Assembly (NCBI RefSeq): GCF_001298715.1
Contig: NZ_CDSC02000094.1
Span: 1 to 13,440 of the forward strand
Reading direction: 5' to 3'
Length of the DNA stretch: 13,440 nt
DNA from: Bathymodiolus azoricus thioautotrophic gill symbiont
Lineage (GTDB): Bacteria; Pseudomonadota; Gammaproteobacteria; PS1; Pseudothioglobaceae
How positions within the stretch are numbered: position 1 is the first letter of the stretch; each line of letters begins with the position of its first letter. Under the pieces are notes generated by a model. The model was not told the origin of the DNA, made no database searches, and was given only the letters and a program-made list of their open reading frames with translations. The position numbers were made by a program, and so were the translations under genes. This document shows positions 1 to 8,302 of this stretch, piece after piece.

Positions 1-40
1 TGTTTTGTGTGGTTTTTAAGGGCTGACTAAGTATATTCAT
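1..40 (-). CDS. possible 5' end of an unidentified gene, cut by the window edge
   Basis: An ATG on the minus strand at base 40 opens a frame of 13 codons (MNILSQPLKTTQN) that runs to the window edge without a stop. It lies 38 bases downstream of the yggS stop in the same direction, so it could be the next gene of that group. No Shine-Dalgarno sequence precedes it. The ATG sits inside a small inverted repeat (arms at 29-34 and 39-44). Thirteen codons are too few to identify a product, and this may be chance. Confidence 0.25.
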   Translation of the reverse strand, partial: MNILSQPLKTTQN

Positions 41-78
41 ACTTTACATTTAAGAGAATCCTGATAGAAACTAAAGAA

Positions 79-713
79 TCAATCTCTTTTTCCGAAAATA
101 TCAGTACCAATTCTAACAAAAGTTGCACCATTTTGAATGGCTAATTCCAAATCATGACTCATACCCATAGATAGCATATCTAAATTAGGATATCTTTCCC
201 CTATTTCTGCCATTTTAGTAAAACTTATGCGTGAATTATCAGGGTTGGGAATACACATGAAACCCTTTAGTGATAGTTTGCTTAAAGATTTAATTTGCAT
301 GATGACTTCATCAATTTCTTCAGGAAAAAACCCGGATTTAGTGGGTTCATTATCAATATTAATTTGCAATAAAACATTGAGTTTCCCCCTATTATCTGGT
401 CGTTGTTCATTAAGTCGCTTGGCAATTTTAAGTCTATCAATACTATGCACCCAATCAAAGTTTTGCGCAATTTGTTTGGTTTTATTGGATTGAATTGGGC
501 CGATAAAATGCCAACACACCTTTGAATTTTTTAATGTTTGAATTTTATCTAAGGCTTCTTGCAGGTAATTTTCACCAAAGTGGCGTTGTCCTGCGTCAAT
601 CGCTTGTTGTATATCAGATGCGCTCTTTGTTTTACTAACCGCAATCAAAGTTACGGTTTGAGTGTGATTAACCTTGTTAATCCGCGCTTGAACTCTTGCT
701 AAGTTGTCTTTAA

Positions 714-717
<4 letters not shown>
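79..717 (-). CDS. yggS: YggS family pyridoxal phosphate homeostasis protein
   Basis: Cytoplasmic single-domain PLP-binding protein of the YggS/PLPBP (PROSC) family, which buffers intracellular pyridoxal 5'-phosphate and has no known enzyme activity. The family signatures are present in order: AVSK with the PLP-binding lysine at about residue 29, FGENY at 47-51, WHFIGPIQSNK at about 69-79, and SMGMSHD at 183-189 followed by GATFVRIGTDIFG, the phosphate-binding end of the barrel. At 212 residues it is slightly shorter than the E. coli protein. The start is a TTG whose last two bases overlap the TGA stop of pyrK (TTGA), which suggests translational coupling. The N-terminus from this TTG aligns in register with the E. 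coli protein, and no Shine-Dalgarno sequence is visible. It is the third gene of an argB-pyrK-yggS group. Identity is secure; the exact start is slightly less so. Confidence 0.93.
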
Positions 718-2482
<1,765 letters not shown>

Positions 2483-2489
2483 GTTTTCT

Positions 2490-2562
2490 TTAAGGGCGTT
2501 CCCAAAAAAACCTAGCCAAAAGAGCTTGCAGAACTTCATTAGGGTTTCTGGGATGCCCTTAA
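2490..2562. repeat. 73-base near-palindromic element (MITE-like or hairpin) between the Cu-ATPase gene and argB
   Basis: The ends are perfectly complementary (TTAAGGGC at 2490-2497 and GCCCTTAA at 2555-2562). The complementarity continues inward with one single-base indel and a few mismatches (about 2490-2513 against 2541-2562), giving arms of about 22 bases around a centre of about 27 bases. The outermost TTAA on each side could be a target-site duplication. The element begins 3 bases beyond the ATPase stop codon. It could be a miniature transposable element, a REP-like repeat or a bidirectional hairpin terminator. No long T-run follows the arms on either strand, so a classical intrinsic terminator is less likely. 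Confidence 0.55.
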
Positions 2563-2565
2563 GCC

Positions 2566-5049
2566 TTATAAAGAAATTTTTCTAAGTCTAAGTGCATTTA
2601 CAATCACCGACACCGAGCTAAAACTCATCGCTGTTGCGGCAATCATGGGGGAAAGCAACACGCCAAATACAGGAAACAATATCCCAGCAGCTATTGGTAC
2701 CCCTAAAATATTGTAAATAAATGCAAAAAATAAATTTTGTTTGATATTTTTCATCACTGCATAACTTAATTTTTTAGCTTTAATAATCCCATATAAATCC
2801 CCTCGCACTAAAGTAATTTCCGCGCTTTGGATTGCTACATCAGTGCCTGTGCCCATCGCTATTCCCACGTCTGCTTGTGCTAAAGCAGGTGAGTCATTCA
2901 CCCCATCGCCTGCCATGGCTACAATTTTCCCCTGTGCTTGAAGTTGTTTTATTTTATTAAGTTTATCTTCTGGCAGGCACTGTGCTTGGAATTCACTTAA
3001 ATTAAGTTCATCAGCAACTGCTTTGGCAGTATTTTTATTATCGCCTGTCATCATAATGACATCCACCCCTTTTGCCATTAACTCAGTGATGGCTTTTTTA
3101 CTACTTGATTTAATGCTATCGCTAATAGATACATAGCCTAACACCTTATCATCGATACCAATATAAGAAACAGTTTTGCCTTGTTCTTGTGCAAAAATGA
3201 TTTTTTGCATTAATGCATCATCACCAATATTAATCTTATTCGTTCTCATTAACGCTAGATTGCCCAATGTTATTTTTTGTTTATCAATTATGCCAACTAC
3301 GCCTTTACCAGTAATTGCTTCAAAATCTGCCACTTCAACAAGACTGATATTTTTTTCTTTAGCAGATTGTACTACAGCTTGTGCCAAAGGGTGTTCACTA
3401 TATTGATTGAGTGAAGCTATTTTTTGCAATAAATCATCAGCATTGCCTATTTGGGAAAACACTTCTTCCACCGAGGGTTTGCCCTGAGTAAGCGTGCCAG
3501 TTTTATCAGTGATTAACACATCAACCTTATCCATTATTTCTAAAACTTGGGCGTTTTTAATTAGCACACCTGATTGCGCCCCTTTGCCCACGCCAACCAT
3601 TACTGACATCGGTGTCGCTAAGCCTAAAGCACAAGGACAGGCAATAATCAAAACTGCTACTGCATTCACAAAGCCATAAACCAGTGCGGGTTCTGGCCCA
3701 AGCCAGACCCAAATCATAAAAGTTAAAATTGCTATTAAGACCACGATTGGTACAAAATATTTAGCAATAGTATCGGCTAATTTTTGAATCGGTGCGCGCG
3801 AACGAGATGCAGTTTTAACCATTTCAATAATTTGAGAAAGTAAGGTTTCTGCGCCTACTTTTTGAGCACACATCACAAAAGACTGATTGCCATTAATACT
3901 GCCAGCAGTCACTTTATCACCTTCAACTTTATCAACGGGAATGGGTTCACCAGAAATCATTGATTCATCAAGACTACTTTTGCCTTGAGTAATAACACCA
4001 TCTACGGCAATTTTGTCTCCAGGTTTAACTCTTAGCAAATCATCTTTTTTAATCTTATCAATGGCAATCACGACTTCTACATTATTCTTAAGTAATATCG
4101 CCGTTGCAGGTGCCAATTGTAATAATGCTTTTAATGCGCCACTGGTCTGACTGTGTGCTTTTGCTTCTAATAATTGCCCCAATAAAACCAAAGTTAAAAT
4201 TACTGCCGTGGCTTCAAAGTAAAGTAAAACCGTACCACTTTCGGTTTTAAAATCATCAGGGAAAATCTCAGGGAAAAACAATCCTACCACACTAAAAATA
4301 AACGCAACCCCTGTGCCAATACCCACCAAAGTAAACATATTAAGATTCCAAGTGATAATGGATGTATAAGCCCGCTCAAAAAACATCCAACAAGTCCAAA
4401 AAACAATAGGTAAAGTTAAAACAAATTGCACAAAACCCAAATTTTGTCCGCTCATTAAAACATTGAGTGGATTATTAGGAATTAAATCGGACATCGAGAT
4501 AATAAAAACTGGCAAAGCAAACAACGCCGATATTTTCATTTTTTTAAGCAAATCTTGATAAGTTTTTTGCTCGCTATCTTCAGCCTCTAGTGTAACTAAA
4601 TCCATACCGCAAATGGGGCAACTTCCCGGCATATCCTGAACAATATCAGAATGCATTGGGCAAGTAAATTGGGTGGTTTGCGTGGTGCTAGGCTGTTCTA
4701 CTAAATCCATACCGCAGATTGGGCAACCGCTTTGTGTTGGGTAAGTTTTTTCACCCTCACAAAACATCGGACAATAAAACACACCGTTCCCATTTTTAAT
4801 ACTTGTTTGTTGTTTTGGGTGGTGTATAAACTCATGCTCTGGCATAGTAATCGTATAATGCAACCCAGCCGTTAATAAAGCCTGTTGCAAAGTATCAAGT
4901 GATAAATGACTCTGCATTTCAACCACCACGGCTTTGGTGGCTAAATCAATCTCTACCTTATGTATGTCAGATAGCGCCAACAATGCCTTTTCTACATTGG
5001 TTTTACATCCTCCACAAGACATATCTAAAACTTGATAAATGTGCTTCAT
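2566..5049 (-). CDS. copA: copper-translocating P1B-type ATPase with tandem heavy-metal-binding domains
   Basis: Inner-membrane pump that exports Cu+ from cytoplasm to periplasm using ATP; it is called CopA or CopF in different species and is distinct from the oxidase CopA in this cluster. In order: a heavy-metal-associated domain with MSCGGC (Cys12, Cys15); two small heavy-metal-binding domains ending in CPICGMDLV (about 92-116 and 129-152); membrane helices from about 173; SGEP actuator loop (366-369); CPC in the transport helix (471-473); phosphorylation motif DKTGTLT with Asp515; HP pair (553-554); GDGVNDSPA (714-722). The final helices carry Tyr779-Asn780 and MSFSS (808-812), the residues that mark Cu+ specificity (P1B-1). 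AAGGA lies 8 bases before the ATG. It is the last gene of the copper cluster, 17 bases after the second oxidase gene. At 827 residues it is full length. Confidence 0.96.
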   Translation of the reverse strand: MKHIYQVLDMSCGGCKTNVEKALLALSDIHKVEIDLATKAVVVEMQSHLSLDTLQQALLTAGLHYTITMPEHEFIHHPKQQTSIKNGNGVFYCPMFCEGEKTYPTQSGCPICGMDLVEQPSTTQTTQFTCPMHSDIVQDMPGSCPICGMDLVTLEAEDSEQKTYQDLLKKMKISALFALPVFIISMSDLIPNNPLNVLMSGQNLGFVQFVLTLPIVFWTCWMFFERAYTSIITWNLNMFTLVGIGTGVAFIFSVVGLFFPEIFPDDFKTESGTVLLYFEATAVILTLVLLGQLLEAKAHSQTSGALKALLQLAPATAILLKNNVEVVIAIDKIKKDDLLRVKPGDKIAVDGVITQGKSSLDESMISGEPIPVDKVEGDKVTAGSINGNQSFVMCAQKVGAETLLSQIIEMVKTASRSRAPIQKLADTIAKYFVPIVVLIAILTFMIWVWLGPEPALVYGFVNAVAVLIIACPCALGLATPMSVMVGVGKGAQSGVLIKNAQVLEIMDKVDVLITDKTGTLTQGKPSVEEVFSQIGNADDLLQKIASLNQYSEHPLAQAVVQSAKEKNISLVEVADFEAITGKGVVGIIDKQKITLGNLALMRTNKINIGDDALMQKIIFAQEQGKTVSYIGIDDKVLGYVSISDSIKSSSKKAITELMAKGVDVIMMTGDNKNTAKAVADELNLSEFQAQCLPEDKLNKIKQLQAQGKIVAMAGDGVNDSPALAQADVGIAMGTGTDVAIQSAEITLVRGDLYGIIKAKKLSYAVMKNIKQNLFFAFIYNILGVPIAAGILFPVFGVLLSPMIAATAMSFSSVSVIVNALRLRKISL

Positions 5050-5066
5050 ATTTATATCCTTTAAAC

Positions 5067-6536
5067 TTAAACTACGACAAATTGCCCCATCATTCCTCTA
5101 TCTTCATGTTCTAAAATATGACAGTGATACATATAAGGTATTTTTGCATCACGAAACTCAGGAAACTTCATAATCACACTTACTCGTTCTCTAGGGTGTA
5201 CTAACACCACATCTTTAAAGCCCAACTCATGCCCTTTAACCCCGCCTCTACGAGCAATTACTTTAAATTGTACATTGTGGATATGCAAAGGATGCGGCAT
5301 CATTGAGGTATTTTCTAAGTGCCAAATCTCTGTACTGCCAGCCTTAACCACTTCATCAATTCGATTAACATCCATGGTCTTGCCATTAATACTAAAAGCA
5401 TTGCCACCAAGCATCATTCTTGGCCCCATTTGCATTTGCAAAACTAACCTTCTTTGCTTGCTTACTGCGGATTGCTGTGGGTTGTTGTGCTTGACTAAAT
5501 TCTTAGGGATGCTGCTCGTGCTTTTAAGTGTATCAGAGGCATCAATCTGAAAAATATCCATATCCTGACGCTCATTATTCATCATGCCACCCATCATCCC
5601 CATGCCACCCATGCTTGATGACTCTTGCGCAGCAGCATGTTGTAGAATCGGACGCCCGCCATCGCTCACATCCACCAAAATTTCTACTCGTTCAGCAGGT
5701 GCCAAACGCAGCGTATTGGCTTTAATCGAATGCTCTAATAGACCGCCATCACTACCAATAATGGTAAACACACGATTATCATTAAAACTTAAATGATAAG
5801 TTCTGGCATTTGAACCATTTAGTAGTCGCAATCGTAATAAAGATTTTTTGGCTTTTAAAACTGGACTAACCACACCATTAACCAGCACTGTATTGCCCTT
5901 CATGCCACGCATACTGTCCATCATTGAGCCTAAATAAGAAAAAGAGCCGTTGCGGTTAAAATCCTTATCCTGAATAATCACTGGTAAATCATCCACCCCA
6001 TATTCAGAAGGCAGGTTCAGTTTTTTAGATGCATCATCGCCAATAATAAATAGCCCCGCTAAGCCTTGGTAAACCTGTTCAGCCGTTTTGTGTAATTGAT
6101 GCGAATGATACCAAAGTGTCGCAGCATCCTGAATAATGTCAAACTGAGTTTGCCAAATTTGGTTCGGCGCAATTGGCTGATGAGGCCCACCATCGGCTTT
6201 GGCGGGTAGCTTCATACCGTGCCAGTGTAGTGTGGTGGTTTTATCAATGGTGTTTTTAACGCTAATATGTACTCTATCGCCTTTATTAGCGCGTAGCGTT
6301 ACCCCTAGAAAATCTTGATTTATACCTAAGGTTGGTGTGGCCTTGTTGGGGAAAATAGCGCTTCTGCCAGACTGAATGCTTAAATCGAAATAAACATCTT
6401 TACCCACTCTTCTGCCTAGTTCTAGCTTTGGCGTTCTAAAAGTATTGCGAAAAACCTTACCGCTTGCCCATACAATCTGCTTTGGCAACGCCGCCAAAAC
6501 CAAGCCTGCTTGTATAAAACTTCTTCTACTAATCAT
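5067..6536 (-). CDS. multicopper oxidase, CueO-like, Tat-exported (second oxidase of the cluster)
   Basis: Periplasmic multicopper oxidase of 489 residues, likely a cuprous oxidase. The start at 6536 is preferred over a longer frame opening at 6578: its ATG overlaps the TGA of the preceding cytochrome gene (ATGA), GAGG lies 5 bases upstream, and it puts the twin-arginine motif SRRSFIQ (residues 3-9) at the N-terminus. All four copper-binding motifs are present: HWH (104-106), HSH (144-146), HPLHIH (415-420), and HCHILEHEDRGMM (471-483), which provides the type 1 and trinuclear sites. A Met-rich stretch (309-319), as in CueO, may bind Cu+. The fold resembles the CueO/FtsP/SufI group, but intact copper ligands argue for an active oxidase rather than FtsP. 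Its placement between a cytochrome c and the Cu+ pump suggests it acts on exported Cu+. Confidence 0.92.
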   Translation of the reverse strand: MISRRSFIQAGLVLAALPKQIVWASGKVFRNTFRTPKLELGRRVGKDVYFDLSIQSGRSAIFPNKATPTLGINQDFLGVTLRANKGDRVHISVKNTIDKTTTLHWHGMKLPAKADGGPHQPIAPNQIWQTQFDIIQDAATLWYHSHQLHKTAEQVYQGLAGLFIIGDDASKKLNLPSEYGVDDLPVIIQDKDFNRNGSFSYLGSMMDSMRGMKGNTVLVNGVVSPVLKAKKSLLRLRLLNGSNARTYHLSFNDNRVFTIIGSDGGLLEHSIKANTLRLAPAERVEILVDVSDGGRPILQHAAAQESSSMGGMGMMGGMMNNERQDMDIFQIDASDTLKSTSSIPKNLVKHNNPQQSAVSKQRRLVLQMQMGPRMMLGGNAFSINGKTMDVNRIDEVVKAGSTEIWHLENTSMMPHPLHIHNVQFKVIARRGGVKGHELGFKDVVLVHPRERVSVIMKFPEFRDAKIPYMYHCHILEHEDRGMMGQFVVV

Positions 6537-6940
6537 TTGAACCTCGCATCGTATTTTTGTTGAATGTCTTTTGACCATAAGCTATGTAGATAATCTAGGG
6601 TTGCCTGCTTTTCTTTATCCGTTAGTTTGTCTTTAAATGCTGGCATCCATCCACCTAACTTTACACCACCATTATTAATAGTGTTTAGTAGCAATTTCGG
6701 TGAATGATGCCAAGCATGCGCTGTTCCGTTTAATGGTGGCGCTGGATATTTGCCATTTGGTAAAAGTCTTTTCCAATCTGTCGATGTACCCCTTGCATCT
6801 TTACCATGACAAGATACACAATTTTTATCAAAAGTTGCTTTACCTAGTTTTGTCCTATTCTCTTCTTTTGCTTGCGCATCACCACTGTCAAAACAAGCAG
6901 TTAAAAATAACGCACTTAATAAAATTATTACTGTTTTCAT
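6533..6940 (-). CDS. mono-heme cytochrome c lipoprotein
   Basis: Small c-type cytochrome of 135 residues. The N-terminus is a lipoprotein signal with lipobox LTAC (Cys16), so it should be lipid-anchored on the periplasmic side. It has one heme-binding motif, CVSCH (41-45), and a likely methionine axial ligand in GGWMPAF (Met99). The conserved pattern around APPLNGTAHAWHH, then NGG and the WMPAF turn, is that of class I cytochromes found beside copper and oxidase genes (family knowledge, precise subfamily not named). The ATG is preceded by AAGGAG at 5 bases. The stop overlaps the start of the second multicopper oxidase (ATGA), implying coupled synthesis. It may deliver or accept electrons for that oxidase (inference). 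The exact partner is unknown. Confidence 0.88.
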   Translation of the reverse strand: MKTVIILLSALFLTACFDSGDAQAKEENRTKLGKATFDKNCVSCHGKDARGTSTDWKRLLPNGKYPAPPLNGTAHAWHHSPKLLLNTINNGGVKLGGWMPAFKDKLTDKEKQATLDYLHSLWSKDIQQKYDARFK

Positions 6941-6964
6941 GTTTTCTCCTTTTTTTATATTAAA

Positions 6965-7546
6965 TTAATGCAGGTGCCCGTTCTCTTGATGGGCGTTGTT
7001 ACTCTTAGGGACAACTGCTTCTTCTATATGCTCAATATTTTTATGCGTATGCCCGCCATCGCCAACTAATTGTGTATATTTAGCAGCTGACATGTCATTA
7101 AGTTTTTCTAAAAAAGCCACCATTTCCCATATTTGTTGATCAGTATGAGAATCCCCCCATGCTGGCATTCCAGTCATCTTAAGTCCATTTTTAATGGTCC
7201 AGAATGTATTTCCTGCACCATGACCTGTGTGGTTTTGCTGATAAAACACAGGTGCCTTAGGATAAAGCCCAAGACTCAATTCTGTCGATTCTTTGATAGG
7301 AGACAAATGACATTGAGCACACATTGCATCAAAGTTCTTAGCGCCACTCTTAATCATATCGGGTTTTGATAAATCAGGCACCTTAATATCATGTGCACGC
7401 ACCGTAATAGAGCGTTCTTTTACAAATGCCAATAACTTTGTTGTAATATCCCAATGTTTCTCTGTGGCAGAAATGTTAAACACCCCAAACCAAATCAATA
7501 GAAATAATAAACCAATCACAAACCATATTTTTAATAAAATTTTCAT
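6965..7546 (-). CDS. membrane-anchored mono-heme cytochrome c with His-rich tail
   Basis: Protein of 193 residues with an uncleaved hydrophobic helix at about 4-23, which would anchor it in the inner membrane with a periplasmic domain. There is one heme-attachment motif, CAQCH (76-80), and a probable distal ligand in MTGMPAWG (Met127). The C-terminus after about residue 160 is low in complexity and holds six histidines (GGHTHKNIEH and the final HQENGHLH), a plausible metal-binding tail. GGAG lies 8 bases before the ATG. It sits between copB and the lipoprotein cytochrome, with gaps of 36 and 24 bases, so it is probably co-transcribed. It may link copper oxidation to the respiratory chain, or protect against or sense copper through the tail (inference). 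No specific family name can be given beyond cytochrome c class I. Confidence 0.87.
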   Translation of the reverse strand: MKILLKIWFVIGLLFLLIWFGVFNISATEKHWDITTKLLAFVKERSITVRAHDIKVPDLSKPDMIKSGAKNFDAMCAQCHLSPIKESTELSLGLYPKAPVFYQQNHTGHGAGNTFWTIKNGLKMTGMPAWGDSHTDQQIWEMVAFLEKLNDMSAAKYTQLVGDGGHTHKNIEHIEEAVVPKSNNAHQENGHLH

Positions 7547-7582
7547 TCTTTATACTCCAAAATAAAACCACATATTATCAGA

Positions 7583-8287
7583 TTAAAACCAAAAACGCAT
7601 ACCAACTACAATTTGTGCATCCTCAATATCCTCACCTTCAGCAATAGAAAAATTAGCCGTATTGCCGTATTTTTTTTCCCAGTTAATGCCAATATAAGGT
7701 GCAAATTCACGCGTCACTTCATAACGCAGCCTTAGCCCTGCCTCAACACTAGACAAGCCTTTCCCTGTGCCTGTTAATTCATCGTCTTTACTAAATGCAT
7801 TAATCTCTACTTCTGGTGATAAGATCAATTTTTGACTAAACATATACTCATACTCAGCGTCTAAGCGTACACCTAATCTGCCAGATTCACCCACAAATAA
7901 CGAAGCATCAACTTCAAGTAAATAAGGCGCTAAGCCCTTGGCAGCAATCACTCCCCAATTGCGTTTTGGTTTAGGTTGTAAGTCTTCTTTTACTCCGAAT
8001 TGCAAATCCCAAAAAGGCGTTATTGCTTTTGAGTAAAGCAATTGTAATTCAGATTTTTCGGTCTTCCCTGCAACTTTTTCACCCCTAGTTTTAACCCAAA
8101 ATTTATTTAAATCTTGACCCATCCAAGCCTCAATATCCCAAGCTCTAGGATTAGCACCATCTGTACTTCGCAACTCTATTTCACCCATCACCTTAGTTAA
8201 AATAGGGTCGTCTTCTATGCCCATTGCAAATGACAGTGATGTCAGCACAAATAGGCAACTAATTGTTACTGCTTTTAAATATTTCAT
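7583..8287 (-). CDS. copB: copper resistance protein B (outer membrane)
   Basis: Outer-membrane beta-barrel of the CopB/PcoB family, 234 residues, which works with the oxidase CopA in periplasmic copper sequestration. A signal peptide covers about residues 1-21 (ending LSFA). The mature part shows family features: ELRSTDGANPRAWDIEAWMGQDLNKFWVKTRGE, then alternating amphipathic strands with PFWDLQFGV, and a C-terminal phenylalanine (RFWF) typical of outer-membrane barrels. CopB and PcoB from Pseudomonas and E. coli carry a Met/His-rich segment before the barrel; here the barrel starts almost at once after the signal peptide, so that copper-binding region is missing. AAGGAG lies 6 bases before the ATG, and the gene follows copA by 15 bases. 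Confidence 0.94.
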   Translation of the reverse strand: MKYLKAVTISCLFVLTSLSFAMGIEDDPILTKVMGEIELRSTDGANPRAWDIEAWMGQDLNKFWVKTRGEKVAGKTEKSELQLLYSKAITPFWDLQFGVKEDLQPKPKRNWGVIAAKGLAPYLLEVDASLFVGESGRLGVRLDAEYEYMFSQKLILSPEVEINAFSKDDELTGTGKGLSSVEAGLRLRYEVTREFAPYIGINWEKKYGNTANFSIAEGEDIEDAQIVVGMRFWF

Positions 8288-8302
8288 TATTTTCTCCTTT
8301 AA

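Noticed and set aside
2483..2570. Classical intrinsic terminator after the Cu-ATPase gene
   Set aside because: The stem is long and the loop large, and the arm is followed by a purine-rich A-run rather than a T-run on the minus strand. Recorded as a palindromic element instead.
5528..5796. Overlapping plus-strand frames in the second oxidase gene
   Set aside because: They are antisense to the Met-rich part and domain 2 of the oxidase, with biased composition from that coding sequence and no motif of their own.
6537..6578. Longer N-terminus for the second oxidase, starting at 6578
   Set aside because: It would put 14 extra residues before the twin-arginine motif and deepen the overlap with the cytochrome gene. 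The ATG at 6536 has GAGG at the right distance and the ATGA overlap.
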